Notes: generated from the sequence alone by a model not told the origin. Positions 7,294 through 14,173 are shown, counted from the first letter of the stretch. The stretch: DNA of 17,625 bases from an uncultured Mycoplasmatota bacterium (GCA_946007485.1 CAMGAM010000012.1:1-17625); one strand, 5' to 3'. Program-made: numbers and translations.

Positions 7294-7760
7294 TGGCAAA
7301 AGAAACAAAACAGAATAGACCATATCTAAAATCAAGAACTGTGTTTAATATAATTGCAGATAGTTCTGTAGCAAAAGATACATATATTTCAAATAATTTT
7401 GTCGGTAATGGCAACTTTAGTTATTCAGCTATGCAAGAAGGAATTGATTGGTTTGAGGAAGGAAATACTCTTGAAGAATTAGATAAATTAGATGAATATA
7501 ATGAACTTTATCAAAAACTTAAAGATAAATTTTTTAAAAAAGATTTTATTACTGGATATAATATAGCAAAAAGAAAGAAATTAGTAGTTGATATGCAAAA
7601 AAAGTCTGGAGCAGATTTTTATAACAGTGGTGGAATAATTGAATTATTAACAGAAGAGCAAAAGAAGAAAATGCTTAATGATAATTTTATGCTTGGATAT
7701 GAAGAGGCAAGAGTAGCATCTTGGAAGGATAGTCAAGAAAATTCTAAAAAAATGAGATAG
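7293..7760 (+). CDS. Unknown repeat-module protein A in the infB-rbfA gap
   Basis: I do not recognise this 155-residue protein. It starts at an ATG that shares one base with the infB stop and has GGAGG at 7278-7282, so it is translated as part of the operon. It contains two copies of a module: MQEGIDWFEEG (47-57) followed by FITGY-x2-A (85-92), and KSGADFYNSG (104-113) followed by FMLGYEEA (132-139). The shared pattern is G-x-D-W/F-F/Y-x2-G, a charged helical stretch, then F-x2-G-Y-x2-A. orfB next door carries the same pattern, so the two are probably paralogues. There is no signal peptide or membrane segment, and the ends are basic. The paired GY/W-type motifs recall ribosome modulation factor in a loose way, which together with the operon suggests a ribosome-linked role; that is inference only. 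Confidence 0.85.
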   Translation: MAKETKQNRPYLKSRTVFNIIADSSVAKDTYISNNFVGNGNFSYSAMQEGIDWFEEGNTLEELDKLDEYNELYQKLKDKFFKKDFITGYNIAKRKKLVVDMQKKSGADFYNSGGIIELLTEEQKKKMLNDNFMLGYEEARVASWKDSQENSKKMR

Positions 7761-7770
7761 GTGTATTATT

Positions 7771-8184
7771 ATGGGATCTAAAAATGATAAAAAAATTTCA
7801 GCAATAAATTGTGTTTTTTCTGATATGAGTGAAAATAAGAAAAATGAGAGATTAAATTTGAGAATAAAGCCAACACAAGCTGATCTTAATGATAGAGAAA
7901 AGCAATGTGAACTTGGTAAGAAAATTTTTGAGAGTGGTGAACCTATTACTGAAGAGGAATTAATTAAGATGGGATATTTTGTAAGACAACAGTATATTGT
8001 TGAAAAAAGAAGACAAGAAGCAAGTATTGTAGCTTATAATGCAGGAAGAGACTGGTATCTCACTGGAAAAGAAATAGAAATGGCGACAAAAATATATCAA
8101 AGTAATAAGGATTTTCTAAGAGGATATAAAGATGCTTTAAATGAAGAAATTAATAATCAATCTAAAGGTAGTATTAGAAAATAG
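7771..8184 (+). CDS. Unknown repeat-module protein B, paralogue of the preceding protein
   Basis: I do not recognise this 137-residue protein. It lies 10 nt after orfA, with a weak ribosome site (TAGGTG) about 8 nt before its ATG, and 23 nt before rbfA. The second half shows the same module as orfA: NAGRDWYLTG (90-99) followed by FLRGYKDA (115-122). A weaker copy lies at CELGKKIFESG (46-56), followed by a helix rich in Arg and Gln (71-84) in which the second motif has decayed. It is highly charged, with a basic N-terminal third, has no membrane segment, and is probably cytosolic. The position among IF-2, RbfA and NusA suggests work on RNA or the ribosome. Two adjacent paralogues, each with two modules, suggest duplication of a module and then of the gene; a heteromer is possible but unproven. 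Confidence 0.85.
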   Translation: MGSKNDKKISAINCVFSDMSENKKNERLNLRIKPTQADLNDREKQCELGKKIFESGEPITEEELIKMGYFVRQQYIVEKRRQEASIVAYNAGRDWYLTGKEIEMATKIYQSNKDFLRGYKDALNEEINNQSKGSIRK

Positions 8185-8207
8185 TTATTTAATGGAGGAG
8201 GTATTTT

Positions 8208-8564
8208 ATGAGTGTAAAAATGGAAAGACTTAATAATGCTTTTATGGAGAAAATTAGTGAAATATTACATGATGAAGTAAAAGATAAAGATGTTAAGTTC
8301 GTAACGATTACTGAAGTTAGAATAACAAATGATTTATCATTTGCAAAAGTTTATTTTACTTCCTTAGAAGATGATAAAAAGAAGATAACAGATGCACTAA
8401 ACAAAGCTAGTGGATTTATTAGAAGTTCACTTTGTGAAAAAATTGAGATAAGAAAAATGCCAGAGATTCATTTTGTATATGATGAATCAGTTGAGTATGG
8501 AAAAAAAATTGATGATATAATTGAAAGGATAAATAATGAAAAGCAAAATTTGGGAAACAATTAA
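8208..8564 (+). CDS. rbfA: Ribosome-binding factor A
   Basis: RbfA is a KH-fold protein that binds the 30S subunit late in 16S rRNA maturation and is important in the cold. The sequence shows the family pattern: an N-terminal helix MERLNNAFMEKISEIL, the strand VTITEVRITNDLSFAKVYFTS (about 32-52), the helix KKITDALNKASGFIRSSL, and MPEIHFVYDESVEYGKKID near the end, where the family has P-x-L-x-F-x3-D-x-S-x-E. The length of 118 residues is normal. It has the strongest ribosome site in the operon (GGAGGAGG at 8194-8201). The last 29 nt overlap nrnA in another frame. Its place after infB, here separated by two extra genes, is the usual one. Confidence 0.95.
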   Translation: MSVKMERLNNAFMEKISEILHDEVKDKDVKFVTITEVRITNDLSFAKVYFTSLEDDKKKITDALNKASGFIRSSLCEKIEIRKMPEIHFVYDESVEYGKKIDDIIERINNEKQNLGNN

Positions 8565-9483
8565 AGAAAGTAATTCAATAATTTTACTTACCCATGAAAA
8601 TCCTGATGGTGACGCAATTGGTTCAATGATGGCGTTTTATCATATGTTAAGTTCTATCAACAAATCTGTTGATATGGTTGTTTTAGAAGTTCCTGAATCT
8701 TATATGTATTTGGACTCTATCAACAAAATTGTTGATAAGAGTGATAAGTTTTATGATTTAGCGATAGTTGTTGATTGTGCTAATAAGGAAAGAATTGGAC
8801 AAGCCAATTGCGAGTTTGAACATTGTAAAAAAACAATTGGGATTGATCATCATGCTTCAAATACTAATTTCTGTGATATTAACTATGTTGAAGATAATAC
8901 ATCAGCTTGTGCACAGGTAATTTATTATTTATTTAAAGAATGGAATGTTAAATTCACCAAAAAAATTGGAGAGTGTTTAACAACGGGTTTAATTACCGAT
9001 ACAACTGGTTTTAGAAATAATAATGTTGATAAGAATTCTTTTTTGATGGCAGCGGAAATGCTTGATTTGGGAGTGGATTTGCATAATATTTACTATATGG
9101 TTTTATCAAAGAAAACTATGCCACAATACCTTTTATTAAAAATGACTTTAGATCGATTAGAACTATATGGTGATGGTAAAATTGCTTTTTCTTATATTTC
9201 AAGAGAGGATTTAGAAAATGTTGGTGCTAAATATGGTGATCATGAGGGGCTTGTCGATTTAGGTAGAAATATTAGCGGAGTGGAAGTGTCAATTTTCATG
9301 CGAGAAGATGATGGATATAGGGTATCATTTAGGTCAAATGGTAAAATATGTGTAGATGGTATTGCTGCTAAATTTGGTGGTGGTGGTCATAAAATGGCTG
9401 CTGGGGCTAAAGTTAATTTGAGTTTTAAAGAGACAAAAGATATGTTAATCAGTGAAACTATGAAGGAATTTTCTAATAAATGA
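8536..9483 (+). CDS. nrnA: Bifunctional oligoribonuclease/pAp phosphatase NrnA
   Basis: NrnA is a DHH/DHHA1 phosphoesterase that degrades nano-RNAs of a few nucleotides and dephosphorylates pAp to AMP. Manganese-site residues are visible: H20, D24 and D26 in THENPDGDA, D80 in VVDCA, DHH at 104-106, and D155 in LITDTTGFR. The C-terminal DHHA1 domain has GGGGHKMAAGA (281-291). The length of 315 residues is normal. The start lies within rbfA; AAAGGA about 8 nt upstream serves as ribosome site. The gene ends in TGA, which overlaps the ATG of truB and shows that TGA is a stop in this organism. rbfA-nrnA-truB is a common order in low-GC Gram-positive bacteria. Two copies of an unusual palindrome lie inside it (8654-8673 and 8717-8736). 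Confidence 0.95.
   Translation: MKSKIWETIKESNSIILLTHENPDGDAIGSMMAFYHMLSSINKSVDMVVLEVPESYMYLDSINKIVDKSDKFYDLAIVVDCANKERIGQANCEFEHCKKTIGIDHHASNTNFCDINYVEDNTSACAQVIYYLFKEWNVKFTKKIGECLTTGLITDTTGFRNNNVDKNSFLMAAEMLDLGVDLHNIYYMVLSKKTMPQYLLLKMTLDRLELYGDGKIAFSYISREDLENVGAKYGDHEGLVDLGRNISGVEVSIFMREDDGYRVSFRSNGKICVDGIAAKFGGGGHKMAAGAKVNLSFKETKDMLISETMKEFSNK
8654..8673 (+). repeat. Palindromic repeat, copy 1
   Basis: CTATCAACAAATCTGTTGAT: arms ATCAACA and TGTTGAT around a 4-nt spacer. It lies in frame in nrnA and encodes SINKSVD. It uses the codons ATC and AAC, which are uncommon in this A+T-rich window. Confidence 0.6.
8717..8736 (+). repeat. Palindromic repeat, copy 2
   Basis: CTATCAACAAAATTGTTGAT: the same 7-bp arms and 4-nt spacer, exactly 63 bp after copy 1 and in the same reading phase (SINKIVD). 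Sixty-three base pairs is close to six helical turns. Confidence 0.6.
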
Positions 9484-10337
9484 ATGGTATTTTAATTATT
9501 AATAAAGATTTAGGATACACTAGCAGAGATGTTGTGAACATAATATCAAAGACTTTTCAGACAAAAAAAGTTGGTCATACAGGAACACTGGATCCTGAAG
9601 CTAGTGGGGTATTAGTGGTATGTATAGGAAAAGCATTAAAAGTATGTGAATTGTTAACTAACCATGATAAAGAGTATATTGCAGGAATTACTTTAGGAAT
9701 AGAAACAGATACTTTAGATATGACTGGAAAAGTTGTATCGACAGAAGATGTCTTTTTAGAAGATAAAAATATATATGAAGCAGTTAATTCTTTTAAAGGT
9801 AGTTATTTGCAAGAGGTTCCTAAATACTCAGCAGTTAAAGTAAATGGAAAAAAATTATATGAGTATGCAAGAAAAAATATCGATATTGATTTGCCAAAAA
9901 AAGAAGTAGTAATTCATGATATTAAAATTATTGATAATATTTTGCATAAAGATGGAAAGATATTTTTTAAAATTAAATGTAATGTTAGTAAAGGGACATA
10001 TATTAGAAGTTTAGTTAGAGATATTGGAAATAGGCTTGGTGTTAAAGCAGTTATGAATAGTCTTGTTAGAACTAGATTAGGCGAATTTACTTTGGATAAT
10101 GCAAATACGATAGATGAAATTAAAAATGGTAAATATAATTTAATTAAAATAGAAGATGCTTTTCCAGATATTAAGCGAATGATGGTTTCTGATGATGAAG
10201 GATTCAAGATTAAGAACGGATGTCCTATCAACAGATTTGTTGATACAGATAAAAAATTTATATTTGACAAAGATAATAATTTAATAGCTTTGTATAGAAA
10301 TGATGATGATAAAGCAAGAGTTTACAAAATGTTTTAG
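9480..10337 (+). CDS. truB: tRNA pseudouridine(55) synthase TruB
   Basis: TruB makes pseudouridine 55 in the T-loop of tRNAs. The N-terminus MNGILIINKDLGYTS and the catalytic motif GHTGTLDPEASG (32-43), with the catalytic Asp at 38, are clear. Next come the YxAGIxLGxETDTxDxxG segment (about 67-83), VPKYSAVKVNGKKLYEYAR (about 113-131), KGTYIRSLVRDIG (about 170-182), and a short C-terminal domain. The length of 285 residues is close to the Bacillus enzyme. It overlaps nrnA by four bases (ATGA) with no separate ribosome site, so translation is coupled. An intrinsic terminator is folded across its stop codon, making it the last gene of the operon. In Bacillus ribF follows; it does not here. A third palindrome copy lies at 10225-10244. 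Confidence 0.96.
   Translation: MNGILIINKDLGYTSRDVVNIISKTFQTKKVGHTGTLDPEASGVLVVCIGKALKVCELLTNHDKEYIAGITLGIETDTLDMTGKVVSTEDVFLEDKNIYEAVNSFKGSYLQEVPKYSAVKVNGKKLYEYARKNIDIDLPKKEVVIHDIKIIDNILHKDGKIFFKIKCNVSKGTYIRSLVRDIGNRLGVKAVMNSLVRTRLGEFTLDNANTIDEIKNGKYNLIKIEDAFPDIKRMMVSDDEGFKIKNGCPINRFVDTDKKFIFDKDNNLIALYRNDDDKARVYKMF
10225..10244 (+). repeat. Palindromic repeat, copy 3
   Basis: CTATCAACAGATTTGTTGAT in the 3' part of truB, with the same arms and spacer length as the two copies in nrnA and the same reading phase (PINRFVD). Confidence 0.6.
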
Positions 10338-10349
10338 TAAACTCTTTTT
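10316..10349 (+). terminator. Terminator of the long operon, overlapping the truB stop
   Basis: AAGAGTTTAC (10316-10325) pairs perfectly with GTAAACTCTT (10337-10346). The 11-nt loop can pair further (AAAA with TTTT), and a T run follows to 10349. The left arm codes for the last residues of TruB and the right arm begins in the stop codon. Confidence 0.85.
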
Positions 10350-10409
10350 GTCGATTTTACTGTAAATATGGCATTTTTTTTAGCAAATGTGTACTTATTT
10401 TCAGAAATT

Positions 10410-10418
10410 TGCTATAAT
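10410..10418 (+). promoter_or_regulatory. Extended -10 promoter for sufB
   Basis: TGCTATAAT at 10410-10418, with a consensus TATAAT and TG one base before it. No good -35 box is visible. It lies 28 nt before the start codon, just after the operon terminator. Confidence 0.6.
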
Positions 10419-10445
10419 AATGTTGAATTGACTCGAGGTGATATG

Positions 10446-11762
10446 ATGAAGTTGACAAGAGATGTAGTTAGTGAAATATCTAGCATTAAAAATGAACCAA
10501 AATGGATGAAAGATTTTAGAATTAAGTCATTTGAATGTTTTGATAAAATGGATAATCCTTCTTGGGGACCTAAGTTAGATATTGATTTTGATTCAATTAC
10601 TTATTATAAAAAAAGAACCGAAGAACTTACTAATGATTGGGAAAAAATTAGTTGTGCTATTAGGAATGAATTTAAAGATTTAGGAGTTATTGATGCTGAA
10701 AATAAATATTTAGATGGAATGGGTGCACAATATGATAGTGAAGTAATTTATCATAATATGATTAAAGAACTAGAAAGTAAAAATATTATATTTATGGATA
10801 CAGATAGTGCTTTGAAGAAATATCCAGAACTTTTTTTGAAATATTTTAATAATTTAGTTAAATATGACGAAAATAAATATACAGCATTAAATGGTGCCGT
10901 ATGGAGTGGTGGAACTTTTATTTATATTCCTAAAAATACTAAATTAGATAGACCACTGCAAAGTTATTTTAGAATTAACAGTAAAAATATGGGGCAATTT
11001 GAAAGAACACTGATTATTGTAGATGATAATAGCGAGCTTCATTATATTGAAGGGTGTACAGCTCCAACCTATACAGAAGATGCTCTTCATGCAGCAGTTG
11101 TGGAAATTTATGTGGGAAAAAATGCGAAGTGTAGATATACAACTATTCAAAATTGGTCTAATGATGTGTATAATTTAGTTACAAAAAGAGCAATTGTTGA
11201 TGAAAATGGTTTAATGGAATGGATTGATGGAAATGTAGGATCTAAAACTAATATGAAATATCCTTGTTGTATTTTAAATGGCCCTTATGCGAGAGGAAAT
11301 TGTATTACAGTGGCGGCAGCTGGTAAGGGACAAATTCAGGATACAGGGGCAAAAATGATTCATTTGGCTCCATATACGAAAAGCAATATTATATCAAAAT
11401 CAATTGCTTCAAATGGAGGAAATGCAACATATAGAGGAACTGTTAAAATTGGTAAGCGAGCAGTTAATTCTGTTAGTAATGTTAAATGTGATACGATTAT
11501 TTTGGATGAAAAATCAAAAAGTGATACGATACCTACAAATATAGTTAATAATAAGAGTTCTTATTTGGAACACGAAGCAACAGTATCTAAAATAGAAGAA
11601 GATAAATTATTTTATTTGATGAGTAGAGGAATTAGCGAGGATAAAGCTAAAGAATTAATTATATTAGGATTTATTAATGCTTTTAGAGAGGAATTACCTA
11701 TGGAATATGCAGTTGAACTTAATAGACTGCTTGCTGATAATATTAATGAAAATGAAAAATAA
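10446..11762 (+). CDS. sufB: Fe-S cluster assembly scaffold SufB
   Basis: SufB is the core of the SufBCD scaffold on which iron-sulfur clusters are built. The family is clear: GAQYDSEVIYHN near residue 93, the beta-helix core with GNCITVAAAGKGQIQDTGAKMIH, NVKCDTIILDEKSKSDTIP, and the C-terminal LEHEA plus LPMEYAVELNRLL. Cys348 and Glu377 are 29 residues apart, the same spacing as Cys405 and Glu434 of E. coli SufB, so the assembly residues are kept. At 438 residues it is slightly short, mainly at the N-terminus. The start is the ATG at 10446, 7 nt after GAGG; the adjacent ATG at 10443 is the alternative. No sufC, sufD, sufS or sufU is beside it, which is unusual. The amidase gene follows after 22 nt and is probably cotranscribed. 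Confidence 0.95.
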   Translation: MKLTRDVVSEISSIKNEPKWMKDFRIKSFECFDKMDNPSWGPKLDIDFDSITYYKKRTEELTNDWEKISCAIRNEFKDLGVIDAENKYLDGMGAQYDSEVIYHNMIKELESKNIIFMDTDSALKKYPELFLKYFNNLVKYDENKYTALNGAVWSGGTFIYIPKNTKLDRPLQSYFRINSKNMGQFERTLIIVDDNSELHYIEGCTAPTYTEDALHAAVVEIYVGKNAKCRYTTIQNWSNDVYNLVTKRAIVDENGLMEWIDGNVGSKTNMKYPCCILNGPYARGNCITVAAAGKGQIQDTGAKMIHLAPYTKSNIISKSIASNGGNATYRGTVKIGKRAVNSVSNVKCDTIILDEKSKSDTIPTNIVNNKSSYLEHEATVSKIEEDKLFYLMSRGISEDKAKELIILGFINAFREELPMEYAVELNRLLADNINENEK

Positions 11763-11784
11763 TTTTCTAGTTATGGAGGTGGAA

Positions 11785-13035
11785 ATGAAAAAATTTTTGA
11801 TTGTAATACTTATTTTACTCATTTTATTTGGGGGATATTTATTATATGATACAAAATTCAAAGAAAAAATTCCTGTTTTAGAAATACAAGAAGAAGTTAT
11901 TAATATTAATGAATTATATATATATGGAACTCATTTAAATTTACATGGTAATATTGTAAATGGGAATAATTTAGAATTAGTCTTATATAATGGAGAGTTT
12001 ATTGCATTTGATATTAATATTGATGACAATGAATTTAATTTATCTAACCTTGTAAATGATGGATTATATCTAGAAGATATTCCAAGAGGTGAATATTTTT
12101 TGTTTTTGAGAAGTAAAGAGACTGATGATAATGGGAATGAAATATATAAATATTACTCATTAAAAAATAATACGGAATATAAAGAGACAATTTATTATAC
12201 ATTTAGTAATGTAGATAATAAAATTGTTATTGATAGTGAAGAAAGCTATCCGACAATGATGATTAAAGTAAATGAGAATATAGATGAAGATATTTATGAC
12301 ATTGTTATTGATCCTGGACATGGAGGAATGGATGGTGGAGCTGATAGATATGGATATAAGGAATCTGATTTTACTTTAGACTTAGCTTTTATGATTAAAG
12401 AAAAATTAGAAAGTACTGGTATGAAAGTTAAGCTTACTCACGAGGTGGGACAACTTTCAACAAATGAAAAATTGCCGGAATATGGAGTACATGGTAGGGC
12501 AGTTGTTCCATATGAGGTAAAGGCAAAATATTTATTCTCAATTCATTTTAATAGTAATAGTTTGGCTTCAGTAAATGGACTTGAAGTATATACAGCCGAT
12601 AATATTAATTATGATTTTGCAAAAACACTTGCTACGAATATTACCGAGATAACTGGATTAAATTACTCAGCTAATAAAATTAGTAAAGTTTTTGATGGAA
12701 TATATACAAGAACATTTACTGAAAGTGAAATTGAAAATTCATCACAAGATAATCTAGATAAAGGAAGAGTACCTTATGATATAACTACGAAATCTAATTA
12801 TTATTATATAATTAGAGAAAGTGGAGGAATTATTACTGGAGCTTATGTTGATAATCGAAACGAAGAAATTGTTGGTAATCCTTATATAAATAGTAATATT
12901 GGAACAGAAGCATATTTATTAGAACTTGGTTATATTTCTAATAAAGATGATTTAGATAATTTAATAAATAATATGGATAAATATGCTGAAGCTGTTGCTA
13001 ATAGTATTATTCCTCTTTATAGTAAAACAAAATAG
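11785..13035 (+). CDS. Membrane-anchored N-acetylmuramoyl-L-alanine amidase (Amidase_3)
   Basis: This zinc amidase cuts the bond between the sugar and stem peptide of peptidoglycan. It starts with a lysine pair and a long hydrophobic segment (about 5-20), a signal anchor or uncleaved signal. A beta-rich region of unknown family follows (about 40-165), then the Amidase_3 domain (about 170-416). The zinc ligands are His179 in DPGHGG, Glu193 in YKESD and His254 in FSIHFNS. The catalytic Glu380 lies in LELGYISN. The protein is 416 residues, longer than CwlD because of the extra N-terminal region. The start at 11785 follows GGAGG by 5 nt; longer forms would overlap sufB. It shows that this organism has a wall to remodel. 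Its substrate preference and role (division or sporulation) cannot be read here. Confidence 0.92.
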   Translation: MKKFLIVILILLILFGGYLLYDTKFKEKIPVLEIQEEVININELYIYGTHLNLHGNIVNGNNLELVLYNGEFIAFDINIDDNEFNLSNLVNDGLYLEDIPRGEYFLFLRSKETDDNGNEIYKYYSLKNNTEYKETIYYTFSNVDNKIVIDSEESYPTMMIKVNENIDEDIYDIVIDPGHGGMDGGADRYGYKESDFTLDLAFMIKEKLESTGMKVKLTHEVGQLSTNEKLPEYGVHGRAVVPYEVKAKYLFSIHFNSNSLASVNGLEVYTADNINYDFAKTLATNITEITGLNYSANKISKVFDGIYTRTFTESEIENSSQDNLDKGRVPYDITTKSNYYYIIRESGGIITGAYVDNRNEEIVGNPYINSNIGTEAYLLELGYISNKDDLDNLINNMDKYAEAVANSIIPLYSKTK

Positions 13036-13057
13036 TGTAAAGTTTGCGTCAATTTAT

Positions 13058-13095
13058 AAAAAATCAAATTTTGTGTTTGATTTTTTATTTTTTTT
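13058..13095 (+). terminator. Terminator after the amidase gene
   Basis: AAAAAATCAAA (13058-13068) pairs with TTTGATTTTTT (13076-13086) around a 7-nt loop and is followed by a long T run. It ends the sufB-amidase transcript. Confidence 0.8.
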
Positions 13096-13221
13096 GTCAG
13101 AAATTTATTTTCTTGATATTAAAAGTTTTAGTTTTTAAATTTTTGATATTTTAATAATTTTTTAATTTGATGATTTTTAAATTTTTAACTATTAAAAGTT
13201 GCAGAAATTAAATTTTACAAT
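13096..13221. other. Very A+T-rich gene-free stretch with short direct repeats
   Basis: There is no credible gene here. It contains TATTAAAAGTT twice (13117-13127 and 13190-13200) and nearly identical TTTTTAAATTTTT tracts between them. The runs of A and T suggest curved DNA or an UP-element-like region upstream of the ssb promoter, but nothing more specific can be supported. Confidence 0.4.
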
Positions 13222-13250
13222 TTGATGACGATTTTTTCCTGTGATATAGT
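13222..13250 (+). promoter_or_regulatory. Promoter for ssb
   Basis: TTGATG at 13222-13227, 17-nt spacer, TATAGT at 13245-13250. The ribosome site AAAGGAGG follows at 13259-13266, so the leader is very short. Confidence 0.65.
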
Positions 13251-13273
13251 CAGTTTTGAAAGGAGGTAAAAGA

Positions 13274-13735
13274 ATGGTAAATCAACTTATTTTAGTAGGA
13301 AGATTAGTTAAAAGTCCAGAATTAGAACTTACTGAGAGTGGGAAAAAAGTTAGTATTATTACTCTAGCTGTTCCTAGATCTTACAAGAATGCTAATGGTG
13401 AATATGAAACGGATTTTTTAGATTGCACTTTATGGACATCAATAGCAGAAAATACTAGTGAGTATTGTAAGACTGGTGATATTCTTGGAATTAAAGGAAG
13501 GCTACAAACAAGAATTATTGAAAAAGAAGATGGCACAAAATATAAAAAAATGGAAATTGTAGCAGAAAAAGTTAGTTTTTTGGCTTCTGCTAAGAATAGT
13601 AAGAAAGAAGATATTATTGAGAATACTTTGGAAGAAAAAAGTGAATTAATTGATATTGATGATAATACCAATGATAATTCTGACAATGATTCAGGAAGTA
13701 ATAAAAATGGTAAATCTGGTAAAAAAAAGAAATAA
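13274..13735 (+). CDS. ssb: Single-stranded DNA-binding protein, without the acidic tip
   Basis: SSB coats single-stranded DNA during replication, repair and recombination. The OB fold (about 1-105) is typical: MVNQLILVGRLVKSPEL, ITLAVPRSYKN, TDFLDCTLW (about 44-52), and GILGIKGRLQTR-like strands. The tail (about 106-153) is acidic and then rich in Asn, Asp, Ser and Gly, but it ends in GKSGKKKK. The usual C-terminal tip (Asp-Asp-Asp-Ile-Pro-Phe or similar), which recruits partner proteins, is missing. I checked both alternative frames after the A8 run at 13721-13728 and found no such tip. The start at 13274 follows AAAGGAGG by 7 nt. The gene stands alone with its own promoter, not between rpsF and rpsR, so it may be a second SSB comparable to Bacillus SsbB; a main SSB could lie elsewhere. 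Confidence 0.93.
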   Translation: MVNQLILVGRLVKSPELELTESGKKVSIITLAVPRSYKNANGEYETDFLDCTLWTSIAENTSEYCKTGDILGIKGRLQTRIIEKEDGTKYKKMEIVAEKVSFLASAKNSKKEDIIENTLEEKSELIDIDDNTNDNSDNDSGSNKNGKSGKKKK

Positions 13736-13746
13736 CTCTTTTGGTT

Positions 13747-13776
13747 TTGCAATTTTTATAGTAAAATTTATATAAT
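13747..13776 (+). promoter_or_regulatory. Promoter for the XRE regulator
   Basis: TTGCAA at 13747-13752, 18-nt spacer, TATAAT at 13771-13776. The start codon follows 18 nt later. Its operator, if autoregulated, is not obvious. Confidence 0.6.
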
Positions 13777-13794
13777 AGGAAAGGATTAGGAAGT

Positions 13795-14151
13795 ATGTTT
13801 TTAGGTTTTAGATTAAAGGAATTAAGAAAAGAAAAGAATTTAAGTCAAATGGAATTGGGAAAAATACTTGGAGTATCTAAAGTTTCTATTTCAGGTTATG
13901 AGAAGGGAAATAGAATTCCTAGCATGGATATTTTTATGCAAATATTAGATACATTTGATGTATCTGCAGATTATTTGTTAGGAAGAGAATTAACTGGAGT
14001 TTGTGAGGAAGATGATTTGAATTTATCAATTGTTTTATCAACAGCTGATGTTGAAATAATTAGGGAACTTAGAGGTAAACCATCTTTATATAATATGGTA
14101 GCTGAAAATCCAAAAAGATTTTTTATGCCTTTTAATAAAAAAAATATATAA
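13795..14151 (+). CDS. XRE-family helix-turn-helix transcriptional regulator
   Basis: The N-terminal 65 residues form a standard XRE/Cro-CI helix-turn-helix domain: LKELRKEKNLSQMELGKILGVSKVSISGYEKGNRIPSMD, then the ADYLLGRE ending (about 58-65). The rest (about 66-118) is a short tail with STADVEIIRELRGKPSLYNMVAENPKRF, which resembles tails of small Firmicute regulators but has no known effector motif that I can identify. The protein is 118 residues and cytosolic. The ATG at 13795 has AGGA-type sequences upstream but not an ideal spacing. It is preceded by its own promoter and followed within 45 nt by asnS, which has a separate -10 box. The target genes are unknown; autoregulation is likely in general for this family. 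Confidence 0.88.
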   Translation: MFLGFRLKELRKEKNLSQMELGKILGVSKVSISGYEKGNRIPSMDIFMQILDTFDVSADYLLGRELTGVCEEDDLNLSIVLSTADVEIIRELRGKPSLYNMVAENPKRFFMPFNKKNI

Positions 14152-14164
14152 TATTTTAGTTTTA

Positions 14165-14173
14165 TGGTATAAT
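14165..14173 (+). promoter_or_regulatory. Extended -10 promoter for asnS
   Basis: TGGTATAAT at 14165-14173: a consensus TATAAT with TG one base upstream. The -35 region is A+T-rich without a clear box. No T-box leader fits in the roughly 15 nt between the start point and the start codon. Confidence 0.55.

Noticed and set aside
10368..10445. N-terminal extension of SufB starting at the ATG at 10368
   Set aside because: It spans the promoter -10 box at 10413-10418 and has no ribosome site; the extra residues are not part of SufB.
11677..11784. N-terminal extension of the amidase overlapping sufB
   Set aside because: It lies inside sufB in another frame; the ATG at 11785 has GGAGG at 5 nt and begins a normal signal anchor.
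13096..13221. CRISPR-like or origin-like repeat region
   Set aside because: The repeats are only short A/T tracts and one 11-bp pair; no regular repeat-spacer pattern and no DnaA-box cluster are visible.
13381..13752. Open reading frame on the - strand across ssb
   Set aside because: Antisense shadow with no promoter or ribosome site; the + strand encodes a clear SSB.
13721..13790. Frameshift in the A8 run hiding a normal SSB tip
   Set aside because: Both alternative frames after the run were read and neither gives an acidic Pro-Phe ending.
14038..14054. Fourth copy of the nrnA/truB palindrome in the XRE gene
   Set aside because: Arms are 6 bp, the spacer is 5 nt and the reading phase differs, so it is not counted as the same element.
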